64,000 bases of DNA from an uncultured Pelagibacteraceae bacterium (lineage in GTDB: Bacteria; Pseudomonadota; Alphaproteobacteria; Pelagibacterales; AG-422-B15), in assembly GCA_902619105.1 (NCBI GenBank), contig CACNCV010000002.1:108436-172435 (forward strand), read 5' to 3'. The translations under genes were made by a program, and so were the position numbers. Below, in pieces: positions 15,762-24,167 of the stretch (positions are counted from its first letter, which is position 1; each line of letters opens with the position of its first letter). The notes under the pieces are model-generated. The model ran no database searches. It had not been told where the DNA came from and saw nothing but the letters and a program-made list of their open reading frames with translations.

Positions 15762-16937
15762 TTAGTATGTATATTCTTTATTATCCGTTTGAATAAAAGT
15801 TCCATTTTGAACTTCAAATAAATAAGCAACATTTGCACCTAAATGTTTTTCTGGGGACCAAGAAAGTACTGTGTCGCCAAAAGGTATTTTATAATCATTT
15901 ATGCTTTCTAATGCGTTTAGGAAACTATCTGTTGTTAATTCACGACCAGCAATTTCTAGTGCTCTAGCAGTTATATCCATGTACATATAACCATAAGCTG
16001 AACCTATATTTGGTAGGTTTCCAAAAGTTGACTCATAGGTATCAATCCAATCACAAATCTCAGGTGAACAATTTGCTTTACTTGGGGTATCAAATTGAGC
16101 AAATGTATAAAACCCATCTGTAACTCCATCAGGTTGCGATGCTATAACGGGGTGAAAACTTGCAACCTGTCCAAAAAATAACGCGTCCCATTTCATTTGT
16201 CTTGCCTTCGTGTAACCAAGAATTGTGTCTTTAACAATTGTACCCATTGCAACAGCTTCACAGCCTGCATTTTTTAATTTTGTAATTTGAGAAGTTAAAT
16301 CTGTATCAGTTGGCTTATTGGTTGCTTTTTCATGCAACTCTAAACCCATTTCGTTGAGTTGGTCTACAGTCGCCTCGTATGTTTCTTGTCCAAAATCATT
16401 ATCTTGATAAAGAACGCAAATTTTATTTTTTCCCCTCTCATTGATTGCCCACTTAACTCCAGCTCTGATTTGATCGTAATAACTTGAAAGAGCTCCAAAT
16501 TTTAAACGATGCAAAGGATCAGTCATTGATCTTGCTGATGATAGAGGAAACAAATTTGGTATATCTTTTTTTTCTTGAGCTTCAAACACAGCATTGTTCA
16601 TAGGAGTGCCTAAACTTGCAACCATCAGAAATATCTTATCTTTATTTAGAAGCTTATTTGCTGCCTGGACTGCGCGAGGTACTTGGTATTGATGATCTTC
16701 TGCAATTATTTTAAGCATTCTTCCATGAATACCTCCTGCTTTATTAATTTCATCAATTCTCATTTGAACACCTTCAACGGAATATTTTCCAAATGAAGAA
16801 ACTGGTCCACTTATATCCGTATGCATGCCAAGAATGATTTCATCTTCAGAAACACCTTGAGAATAAGAATTGTGGCCAAAAGTTAATAATAGTGCCAATA
16901 AAATTGTAAAAATTGAAAATCGCTTACTTATCATCAT
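15762..16937 (-). CDS. ABC transporter substrate-binding protein (Leu/Ile/Val-type), copy 1
   Basis: 391 aa, same family as its downstream neighbour, with a signal peptide (hydrophobic FSIFTILLALLLTFG, cut after NSYS). Start at ATG 16937, behind GAGGACGA. Compared with copy 2 it has an extra Cys pair (KANCSPEICDW) that may form a disulfide. The ligand-pocket blocks around DISGPVSSFGK and FFGQVASFHPV differ from copy 2 (DLSGPASMIGK, FVTTSASYYTV), suggesting that the two proteins bind related but different ligands and share one membrane complex. Confidence 0.88.
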   Translation of the reverse strand: MMISKRFSIFTILLALLLTFGHNSYSQGVSEDEIILGMHTDISGPVSSFGKYSVEGVQMRIDEINKAGGIHGRMLKIIAEDHQYQVPRAVQAANKLLNKDKIFLMVASLGTPMNNAVFEAQEKKDIPNLFPLSSARSMTDPLHRLKFGALSSYYDQIRAGVKWAINERGKNKICVLYQDNDFGQETYEATVDQLNEMGLELHEKATNKPTDTDLTSQITKLKNAGCEAVAMGTIVKDTILGYTKARQMKWDALFFGQVASFHPVIASQPDGVTDGFYTFAQFDTPSKANCSPEICDWIDTYESTFGNLPNIGSAYGYMYMDITARALEIAGRELTTDSFLNALESINDYKIPFGDTVLSWSPEKHLGANVAYLFEVQNGTFIQTDNKEYTY

Positions 16938-16985
16938 TCGTCCTCTTGAATTTAAAAGGAAATCTTATTATTTCACAGAGGAAAA

Positions 16986-18809
16986 TCAAGCAGATTGATA
17001 CATGCTTTCAATGATATCGCCGTATTTTTGATTTATGAATTTGCGTTTCAGCTTCATGGTCGGAGTGAGCTCATCGTCTTCGGCTGTTAATTGTATATCA
17101 ATTAATGAGAATTTTTTTACTTGTTCTACAGATGCAAATTTTTTGTTTACTTTATTGACCTCATCATCGATCAAGGAAACTATTTCCTCTGATTTACAGA
17201 GACTTTCAAAATTAGAAAATGGTATGTCATTATCCTGAGCGTGTTTCATCACATTCTCTTCATCTATCATTATTAGACATGACAAAAACTTTCTTTTATC
17301 ACCAATTACAACAGCATCTGATATAAATGGACTAAATTTTAATTCATTTTCTATTTCAGATGGAGATATATTTTTTCCACCAGCTGTAATAATTATGTCT
17401 TTTTTTCTATCTGTAATTTTTAAATTTCCATAGTTATCAATTTCACCAACATCCCCAGTATGCAGCCATCCATCAATCAGAGTTTCTTTTGTTTGTTCAG
17501 GTTTATTTAAATAACCACAAAACACGCCTGGACCTCTAAATAAAATCTCTCCATCCTTAGCAATTCTCACTTCAGAATCATTAACTGCTCGACCAACATG
17601 TCCTAGTTTTATTTCTCTGGAGTAAAATGCAGTTCCAACTCCAGCAGTTTCTGTCATTCCCCATCCTTCTCTCATATCTATACCAAGAGAAAGATACCAA
17701 TTTATAAGATCAGGGGATATAGGCGCAGCGCCGCTTAGTGCGTAACGACAGTTATTCAAACCGAGAAGTTTTTTTATATTTTTTAAAACCAGTTGATTAC
17801 ATATCCAATAAGATAATTTCAATGATAAAGGAGGTTCTTTTCCGTCTATGAAGTACTCTTTATATTTGGATCCTACATTTATTGATAATTGATAGAAGAA
17901 CTTGCCAATAAAAGTTGCATCCTTCATTAGAATTGTAATCGATGAATAAAACTTTTCCCAAATCCTTGGAACTGCAATAAATACCGTTGGAGAAACTTCT
18001 CGAATATTTTCAGGAACAGTATCAATACTTTCTGCAAAATTAACTACTGCGCCAGTTTTTAAAGGGATCATAACTGAAACTGACCGCTCTAATATATGAC
18101 ATAACGGGAGAAACGATAATTGTTCCTCGTGTTCCATTACATCAAAGATATCATATCCAGTATTAATTGAATAAAGTAGGTTTGTATGATTAATCATTGC
18201 ACCTTTTGAAGGTCCTGTTGTACCTGATGTGTAAACTAAAATTGCAATGTCATCTGGGCTTACATTATTTACTAAACTTTCCCAAAGATCAGGGTTTTCT
18301 TGATTAGTTTTTTCACCAATTTTTAGAAACTCTTCATAGCTAATAACTTGATCATCATGAAAGTCATTTAAACCTTCCATATCATAAACAATAATTTTCT
18401 TTAATGTAGGACACTCACTTCTTACTTCTAGAATTTTATCAAGTTGTTCTTCATTTTCAGCAAAATAAAATTTGGTCGCACTATCATTTACTAGATACTT
18501 AACCTGCGCAGCCGAGTCTGTTGTATACACTCCACTAGAAATTCCTCCCGCACCAATAGTACCCATATCAGTATAAAGCCACTCGGGGTTTCCTTCGCTT
18601 GCAATTGAAACCACATTGCCTTTTTCTAGTCCTAAAGTGGAAAGAGCAAGACCAGTTAGTTTTGCCCTTTCTCCATATTGAGACCATGAAATTTCTTGCC
18701 AAATACCAAGATCTTTTTCTCTCATGGCAACTTTTTCTCCACGAGATTTAACTGAGTCCCAAAAAAGTCTTGGAATTGTATTTATCTCCACATTTTTTTC
18801 TTTTTCCAA
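16986..18809 (-). CDS. Long-chain acyl-CoA synthetase (AMP-binding)
   Basis: 607 aa ANL-superfamily ligase. A-motifs: YTSGTTGPSKGAM (P-loop), GWGMTETAG, GWLHTGDVGEIDNYGNLKITDRKKDIIITAGGKNISP (hinge and CoA domain), with the late KLKRKFINQKY containing the catalytic Lys. It activates a carboxylic acid with ATP and CoA; FadD15-like length and the YSREIKLGHVGRA block suggest long or bulky acids. The track start is a TTG at 18809 overlapping livF by 28 bases. A GTG at 18791 (VEINTIPRLF) is an alternative. The livF-ligase adjacency is a common alphaproteobacterial arrangement for importing and activating acids. Confidence 0.87.
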   Translation of the reverse strand: MEKEKNVEINTIPRLFWDSVKSRGEKVAMREKDLGIWQEISWSQYGERAKLTGLALSTLGLEKGNVVSIASEGNPEWLYTDMGTIGAGGISSGVYTTDSAAQVKYLVNDSATKFYFAENEEQLDKILEVRSECPTLKKIIVYDMEGLNDFHDDQVISYEEFLKIGEKTNQENPDLWESLVNNVSPDDIAILVYTSGTTGPSKGAMINHTNLLYSINTGYDIFDVMEHEEQLSFLPLCHILERSVSVMIPLKTGAVVNFAESIDTVPENIREVSPTVFIAVPRIWEKFYSSITILMKDATFIGKFFYQLSINVGSKYKEYFIDGKEPPLSLKLSYWICNQLVLKNIKKLLGLNNCRYALSGAAPISPDLINWYLSLGIDMREGWGMTETAGVGTAFYSREIKLGHVGRAVNDSEVRIAKDGEILFRGPGVFCGYLNKPEQTKETLIDGWLHTGDVGEIDNYGNLKITDRKKDIIITAGGKNISPSEIENELKFSPFISDAVVIGDKRKFLSCLIMIDEENVMKHAQDNDIPFSNFESLCKSEEIVSLIDDEVNKVNKKFASVEQVKKFSLIDIQLTAEDDELTPTMKLKRKFINQKYGDIIESMYQSA

Positions 18810-19555
18810 CGCCTCTCTCCTCTTATACCTTCATCTTGCTGTCCAAGATAAAATTCTTTTATATCTTCTTTTTCTAGAAGCTCTTTACTGTTTCCTTCCA
18901 TTACAATTCGACCAAGTTCTAACACATAGCCAAAGTCGGAGTTACTAAGTGCAATATTAGCGTTTTGCTCAACTAAAAGTATTGTAGTTTTTAATTCTTT
19001 ATTTATTCGAATTATAATTTCAAATATTTCCTTAACTAGCTTAGGTGACAACCCTAATGACGGCTCATCTAAAAGCATAATTTCTGGCTTGCTCATAAGA
19101 GCTCGACTGATGCATAACATTTGCTGCTCTCCACCAGACAATAAACCAGCTGGTTGGTTCATCCTTTCTTTTAGTATAGGAAAATATTCAAAAACTTGTT
19201 CAATATCTTTATTTATTTCTTTCTTATCTGATCGTGTAAAAGCACCCATTTGAAGATTCTCGATTACAGAACAATAAGGAAATACTTCTCTACCTTCAGG
19301 CGCATGACTCATTCCTAGTCTTAATATTTTATCAGGATCTTTTTTTTGAATTTCACTACCGTTTAAAAAAACTTTACCTTTTCTCGGATCAATTGCTCCC
19401 GATATCGTTTTGAGAATTGTTGTTTTCCCTGCTCCATTAGATCCAAGAATAGTTACAATAGATCCCTGATTAACTTTGAAACTGATACCTCTAATGGCCA
19501 TGATTGGACCATAATAAGTTTCAATATTTTCTACGTTTAAAAGAGATTTAGACAT
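18782..19555 (-). CDS. livF: HAAT ABC transporter ATP-binding protein LivF
   Basis: 257 aa ATPase. Walker A GSNGAGKTT, signature LSGGEQQMLCISRAL, Walker B IMLLDEPSLGLSP, and the LivF tail VMEGNSKELLEKEDIKEFYLG are all present, followed by a basic extension GERRWKKKKMWR that overlaps the next gene. It completes the livHMG set located 12 kb away on the other strand. It overlaps the upstream secreted-protein gene by one base (TAATG), showing that it is within the long minus-strand operon. Confidence 0.92.
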   Translation of the reverse strand: MSKSLLNVENIETYYGPIMAIRGISFKVNQGSIVTILGSNGAGKTTILKTISGAIDPRKGKVFLNGSEIQKKDPDKILRLGMSHAPEGREVFPYCSVIENLQMGAFTRSDKKEINKDIEQVFEYFPILKERMNQPAGLLSGGEQQMLCISRALMSKPEIMLLDEPSLGLSPKLVKEIFEIIIRINKELKTTILLVEQNANIALSNSDFGYVLELGRIVMEGNSKELLEKEDIKEFYLGQQDEGIRGERRWKKKKMWR

Positions 19556-20148
19556 TATTTTATTACCACCTCAATATCATCAAAGTTTGCTTTTAAGGTC
19601 GCAAGACACCTCATAGGGCTTACATTCTGCTCAAAAGCAAGTTCTTTAGTGGGTCTAATAGTAATCTCTAAATATGTAGATTCAACTAAACTTTTTCTTA
19701 GTTGCTCATCTACTGAAAAATAATACTGTGTAGTTGGCGATGCAAATAAATCTGATAAATATGATGAGGCCATTGAATATCTACTACCTCCATAACCTCT
19801 GTTTTGAGTCAACTTGTTAACAGTTTCTACAAAATAATCCCTACACTTGTAATTTGTTGAAAGGTAATTTCCTTCATTAAATCCGTAATTTTGCTCAAAA
19901 GATATAGATGCGATTATTCTCTCATTTTTCCAATCATAATAAACATTCGTTAACACGTTCTCTTCATCTAAATTATTTGTAACATATGATGCAAGATCTT
20001 CTTCAAATCTGATTAATCCAAAATCTAATAAATTAAGTTTATTTGAAGACAATGTATTAAATAAATTATTATTAAATAAAGTTTTTTCTTCGGAGAAAGA
20101 ATTAAGTATTGAAAGAAAAAAAATTAATATTGTAAAAATAATTTTCAT
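19555..20148 (-). CDS. Secreted protein of unknown function
   Basis: 197 aa with a clear signal peptide (MKIIFTILIFFLSILNSFS). The mature part is asparagine- and tyrosine-rich, with two cysteines (YKCRDYF and PMRCLATL) that could form one disulfide. Segments such as WKNERIIASISFEQNYGFN and LEITIRPTKELAF look like beta-strands. No known domain is recognised. It lies between AtuA and LivF with spacings of 4 and -1 bases, so it is translated with the transporter and catabolic genes. It could be a periplasmic accessory factor, but this is only a guess from position. Confidence 0.55.
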   Translation of the reverse strand: MKIIFTILIFFLSILNSFSEEKTLFNNNLFNTLSSNKLNLLDFGLIRFEEDLASYVTNNLDEENVLTNVYYDWKNERIIASISFEQNYGFNEGNYLSTNYKCRDYFVETVNKLTQNRGYGGSRYSMASSYLSDLFASPTTQYYFSVDEQLRKSLVESTYLEITIRPTKELAFEQNVSPMRCLATLKANFDDIEVVIK

Positions 20149-20152
20149 TTGT

Positions 20153-21940
20153 CTATTCTAATAGATTTGCAGGAATTGGTATCATCTGATCAAGAAGTAT
20201 TTGCGCATAAGCTTTGCCTTGAGGATCGTTTCTAAGACTTGCTGGCCCACCACCGCCTAGAACATCATTTAAAATAAAATTAATAGAATTTGAGCCGGGT
20301 AAAAAGTATCTTTCAACAGATCCTTCAAGAAAGTCAGCAAAACAATCTTTAACAACTTTTTCATCAAGGAAATTGCATATTGCTGGATAAAACTTAGGAT
20401 CACGTGAAATTATACCAATGTTCGCTTTATTGCCTTTATCGCCACTTCGCCCGTACGCAACTTTAATAAGTGGTACATCGACAAACTTTTCATTTACATC
20501 TTCAAAATCTGGAGCTGTTGTTTGTTCAATACTTTTCAAGTCAAATTCTTCAGATCGTGGTATCTTTATTTCATTCTTTGAAGAACCATTATCTATTGTT
20601 ACGTTCACTTGATCCTTATCAATTAAAAATGAGAACAGCCTTACAATTGGTGATGGTTTTGGCCGCCCTCCAACAAAACCAGATAATCCTGGAGGAGTTG
20701 CAAGGCCTAAGCCAACAGACTCTTTAAGCATAATACCTACCGCTCTAATATCTTGGTGTTTAGCAGCAAATTTAAGAACCACTTCACGATTATTTTCATT
20801 TGATGATTGCTTGCTGTATTGACTGTTATCCCCAATAATTTCAATACTCGTTTCATCAAAGTCAGCAATATTCATCATGCGCATTATCATCTTTGATCGT
20901 TCAAATATTGCCTCTCCGTATGTACGAGCTTTTTTAGCAGCATCTATACCAACAAATGAACAAACATGTCCTGCCCTGAAACCATCAGCGTATGTTGCGC
21001 AAACTTTATATTGATTAGGAGCTGGATAACCTTTTGCTCCAGAGATTTTAACTTTATCTTTTTCGGTTTCTTCAATTTTTACATTTGAAAAATCACAAAT
21101 AACATCAGGTAATATATATGCTTGAGGATCACCTATCTCATACAGCATCTGTTCAGCGACAGTTCCAAAACTTACCATACCGGTTGAATTTTTTGACTTA
21201 GTACAATCGAAACTGCCATCTTCAAAAACTTCCACAATGGGATAGCCTATTTGATGCAGATCTTTTGATACTAATTCCCAATCAGTGAAATTACCTCCAG
21301 TACTTTGAGTTCCACATTCAATAATGTGACCAGCTAAACTACCTGCAGCAAGTTTGTCATATTCTTTTTCATTCCATCCAAACGCATAAATACATGCGCC
21401 TAATGTAACTGCGCTATCAACACTTCTCCCAGTAATAACTATATCAGCGCCACTTTTAAGAGCTTCTGCTATAGGAAATGCACCAAGATATGCATTAATG
21501 CTTGCTATTTTGTCCTCAGCAGGAAAATCCTCATTTGAATACATTTCCTTTATATTCAGCTCTGAAAATTTATTCTTTTCCCCCATTAAATCATCGCCTA
21601 ATACAACTGACACTTTTAAATCCAATTTAAGTTCTTTAATTAATTCTCTGATGGCCTCAGCGCATGCCTCTGGATTTACGCCTCCAGCATTGCTGAGAAT
21701 TTTTACTTTTTGATCTGCTATTTGTCGCAAATTTAACTTTAATACACTTGATACAAAATCGACTGCATACCCTTTTGTGGCATCTTTTGCTCGAGCCCTT
21801 GCCATAATTGACATGGTGATTTCTGCCAAATAATCATAAACAATAAAGTCTAGATCGTTTCCATTCAATAATTGAGGTGTTGCAATAACGGAATCGCCCC
21901 AAAATCCACTTGCCCCACCTATTCTAAGTTTTTTTGACAT
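20153..21940 (-). CDS. AtuA family protein (acyclic terpene utilization), with C-terminal AtuA domain
   Basis: 595 aa. The N-terminal DUF1446 domain (residues 1-450) opens LRIGGASGFWGDSVIATPQLL and contains FIVYDYLAEITMSIMARARA, ILSNAGGVNPEACAEAIREL, VITGRSVDSAVTLGACIYAFGW and IIECGTQSTGGNFTDW. The C-terminal small domain has VPLIKVAYGRSGDKGNKANIGI and the DVLGGGGPASLRNDPQGKAYAQ end. In Pseudomonas, atuA belongs to citronellol/geraniol degradation, but its reaction is still unknown. As the first gene of an operon with an acyl-CoA ligase and enoyl-CoA hydratase, it supports degradation of a branched or terpenoid acid. Confidence 0.85.
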   Translation of the reverse strand: MSKKLRIGGASGFWGDSVIATPQLLNGNDLDFIVYDYLAEITMSIMARARAKDATKGYAVDFVSSVLKLNLRQIADQKVKILSNAGGVNPEACAEAIRELIKELKLDLKVSVVLGDDLMGEKNKFSELNIKEMYSNEDFPAEDKIASINAYLGAFPIAEALKSGADIVITGRSVDSAVTLGACIYAFGWNEKEYDKLAAGSLAGHIIECGTQSTGGNFTDWELVSKDLHQIGYPIVEVFEDGSFDCTKSKNSTGMVSFGTVAEQMLYEIGDPQAYILPDVICDFSNVKIEETEKDKVKISGAKGYPAPNQYKVCATYADGFRAGHVCSFVGIDAAKKARTYGEAIFERSKMIMRMMNIADFDETSIEIIGDNSQYSKQSSNENNREVVLKFAAKHQDIRAVGIMLKESVGLGLATPPGLSGFVGGRPKPSPIVRLFSFLIDKDQVNVTIDNGSSKNEIKIPRSEEFDLKSIEQTTAPDFEDVNEKFVDVPLIKVAYGRSGDKGNKANIGIISRDPKFYPAICNFLDEKVVKDCFADFLEGSVERYFLPGSNSINFILNDVLGGGGPASLRNDPQGKAYAQILLDQMIPIPANLLE

Positions 21941-22000
21941 TTGAATGATTATATCTATTTTTGTTATAATTGGTTAAATAATTAAATTGTCTAATACATT

Positions 22001-22396
22001 ATGAGTTTTTTCAAATCAATAAACAATGCATTCGTGAAATGTTTTGATTTTAAGACCAGAGCCAACAGGGCTGAGTTTTGGTACTTTTACTTGTTCACAA
22101 CAGCTGTTGGTTTTGTTGGATTGCAGCTTGATATGTTTTTTCAATTACAACTAGTCGGTATTGAATTAGCTAATTCAACAGACTCAATAATGCTAGGGCC
22201 TATGTATATTTTTTTATATTTTCTTTTTATTGTTCCAAGTTTCGCACTATACGTAAGAAGACTGCATGATGTAAATCGTTCAGGTTGGTGGCTCTTAATT
22301 GTACTGGTTCCTTTTATTGGAATAATTACTATTATTTTTTTTATGTGCTTAAAAGGAACAGAAGGTAGTAATGATTTCGGAGAGGTCTCTTCTTAA
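22001..22396 (+). CDS. DUF805 membrane protein
   Basis: 131 aa, the usual DUF805 size. It begins with a soluble stretch FFKSINNAFVKCFDFKTRANRAEFWYFYLF, where the R-x-E-[FY]-W motif is the family hallmark. Three membrane helices follow, and the second conserved block is YVRRLHDVNRSGWWLLIVLVPFIG. The end LKGTEGSNDFGE (GTxGxNxYG) is also typical. The role of DUF805 is unknown. It is divergent from atuA and its stop overlaps the stop of the small minus-strand gene that follows. Confidence 0.88.
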   Translation: MSFFKSINNAFVKCFDFKTRANRAEFWYFYLFTTAVGFVGLQLDMFFQLQLVGIELANSTDSIMLGPMYIFLYFLFIVPSFALYVRRLHDVNRSGWWLLIVLVPFIGIITIIFFMCLKGTEGSNDFGEVSS

Positions 22397-22569
22397 TTTT
22401 CGTTTGACTTATTTTTTGCTTTAAATGCTTTCGGGCCGCTACAGCTACTACACCCTGAGCCTTCATTTAAAACTTCACTCTCAATGTCTTTTTCTAATAA
22501 ACTAAACGTTGCAATTCCTAATAGGAAGAACATTGGAATGAGAATTAATAAATTTTTTTTAATTGTCAT
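22393..22569 (-). CDS. 58-aa membrane-anchored protein with C-x2-C motif
   Basis: Too short for the ORF track; translated by hand from the ATG at 22569. The N-terminal hydrophobic helix (NLLILIPMFFLLGIATFSLL) is followed by EKDIESEVLNEGSGCSSCSGPKAFKAKNKSNEN. The CSSCSGPK stretch looks like a small redox or metal site. It overlaps the flavin reductase end by 11 bases, in a different frame, and the DUF805 stop on the other strand. Codon composition and a membrane helix followed by a polar tail make a real gene likely. The function is unknown. Confidence 0.5.
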   Translation of the reverse strand: MTIKKNLLILIPMFFLLGIATFSLLEKDIESEVLNEGSGCSSCSGPKAFKAKNKSNEN

Positions 22570-23035
22570 TTTTCAAGGTTTGATAATTACTTCTATAATA
22601 AATAAGTGGATTTCTATTGTCGTCAATTTTTAAATCTTCAACCTTGCCTATTACTAAAACATGATCAGCAATATCAATTTGTTGATAAACCGATAACTCA
22701 ATGTGGCCTAAAGTATTATCCAAAATGATATTATTGCTTGATGATATAGTATGGCTTGTTTTACTCACTTTTTCAGGATCTTTTGTAGCAAACAAACGTG
22801 ATATTTCTTCTTGTTCGTTTGAAAGAAAGTTAATTACAAATGAATTATTTTTTAAAAAGTCTACATGGTCAGTTTCAGACTTATAAATATTAAAGATAAT
22901 CAAAGGTGGCTTTAAGCTTAGAGAGGCGAATGAATTAATTGTAAATCCACTTTTATGTGAGGTGGCTACTGCAACTCCTGTTGCAAAAGAGCCAAATGCT
23001 TTTTTTAGAATATTTTCCTCAAAATCAACTGTCAT
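22559..23035 (-). CDS. Flavin reductase-like FMN-binding protein
   Basis: 158 aa, split-barrel flavin reductase domain: AFGSFATGVAVATSHKSGFTINSFASLSLKPPLIIFNI, FVINFLSNEQEEISRLFA, and the end IDIADHVLVIGKVEDLKIDDNRNPLIYYRSNYQTL, where the His in DHVLVIG is family typical. These enzymes supply reduced FMN or FAD to two-component monooxygenases (HpaC, RutF types). A partner oxygenase is not adjacent, so the client is unknown. It is followed in the same direction by the small C-x2-C protein. Confidence 0.82.
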   Translation of the reverse strand: MTVDFEENILKKAFGSFATGVAVATSHKSGFTINSFASLSLKPPLIIFNIYKSETDHVDFLKNNSFVINFLSNEQEEISRLFATKDPEKVSKTSHTISSSNNIILDNTLGHIELSVYQQIDIADHVLVIGKVEDLKIDDNRNPLIYYRSNYQTLKNDN

Positions 23036-23048
23036 TTAAGTAATTAAA

Positions 23049-23993
23049 TTAAATTAATACAGAACGAAGCATAGAAACATACCCACTTTTAATCTCTAGA
23101 TCTTCATTAGAATGTTTCTTAAGTATCATCTCGTGAGCTTTCTTGAGTTTGTAACATGGAACAAACATGAATAAATGATGCTCAAGATGGTAATTTACAT
23201 AATATGGAGCAACAAAGGCTCTTTCTATAATATTTGCATACGTAGTACGTGCATTGTTAAAGTCATTTTCAGATTTTACACCAGCATGTTCTGCTATGTT
23301 TCTAATTCTTAAAAAAAGTTGAAAAAATGTGAAAAGTGGCAATAACCAGAATGCTAAAAAATACCACCATTGTCCTAAAATCCAAAAAAATAAGAATATA
23401 ATAATATTAGAAATTAGTATGCCATAAAGAGTATTTCTTGACTCAAAACCACTTATTTTCTTTCCGTCATTTTTTTTTGTGTCACTTTTAAGTAATGTTT
23501 TAAAAATCAATTCATATCTTTGAACAAGGCCTGATATGCCAAGAATATCTCTAAGTACTTTTCTTAACATGCTCTTTTTTTCTACAGGAAATGGTTTGGA
23601 TAAACTTAAATCTGGATCATCTTCAAGTTGAGTATTTCTATGATGGGCTAAGTGGTAATGTCTGTATCCGTAAGTATCTGACCACACTGGAAAAGCACAA
23701 ATCCATTGGGATAGATGATTATTTAACTTTGTATTGTTAGTAATTAGACCATGTGCACCTTCATGCATTAATATTGCTAGTCCTAGTTGTCTTCCAGCAA
23801 TTACAAGAACTGCTGCTAAAAACGTAAATATATTTGGAAATAAAGAGTAAACTAAAACTGATAAACCAATTATAAACCAGGCATGAAATAATAGAGCGAT
23901 GCCTTTAAAATCGCTTTTCTCTTTTAAATAATCAACTTCAGTTTCTGATAAAACTTCATTTGGTTTCAAAAATGGTGTTAATTTTTTTGTCAT
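23049..23993 (-). CDS. Membrane fatty acid desaturase family protein
   Basis: About 314 aa from ATG 23993; the track start at 24038 adds 15 residues with no support. It has the three histidine boxes of membrane di-iron desaturases: HEGAHGL, HYHLAHHRNTQLEDD and YHLEHHLFMFVP, with four hydrophobic helices between them. Such enzymes insert double bonds in fatty acyl lipids (or hydroxylate carotenoids) using O2. In this organism it may adjust membrane fluidity together with the cyclopropane synthase gene 1 kb away. A (TA)n tract lies immediately upstream, in its likely promoter or leader. Exact substrate and position are unknown. Confidence 0.83.
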   Translation of the reverse strand: MTKKLTPFLKPNEVLSETEVDYLKEKSDFKGIALLFHAWFIIGLSVLVYSLFPNIFTFLAAVLVIAGRQLGLAILMHEGAHGLITNNTKLNNHLSQWICAFPVWSDTYGYRHYHLAHHRNTQLEDDPDLSLSKPFPVEKKSMLRKVLRDILGISGLVQRYELIFKTLLKSDTKKNDGKKISGFESRNTLYGILISNIIIFLFFWILGQWWYFLAFWLLPLFTFFQLFLRIRNIAEHAGVKSENDFNNARTTYANIIERAFVAPYYVNYHLEHHLFMFVPCYKLKKAHEMILKKHSNEDLEIKSGYVSMLRSVLI

Positions 23994-24167
23994 TATTACT
24001 ATATATATATATAAAATTTTAGAGATTTCACACCCCATGGAATAATCTAATTATTACATATAGTTAGTAAAGTTATTAATTAATAACACTATCTATTAAA
24101 TGTAATAAATATCATATTTTTGAAATACAAATCCCATACAATTTTTAGAAACATTAAGGAGATAAAT

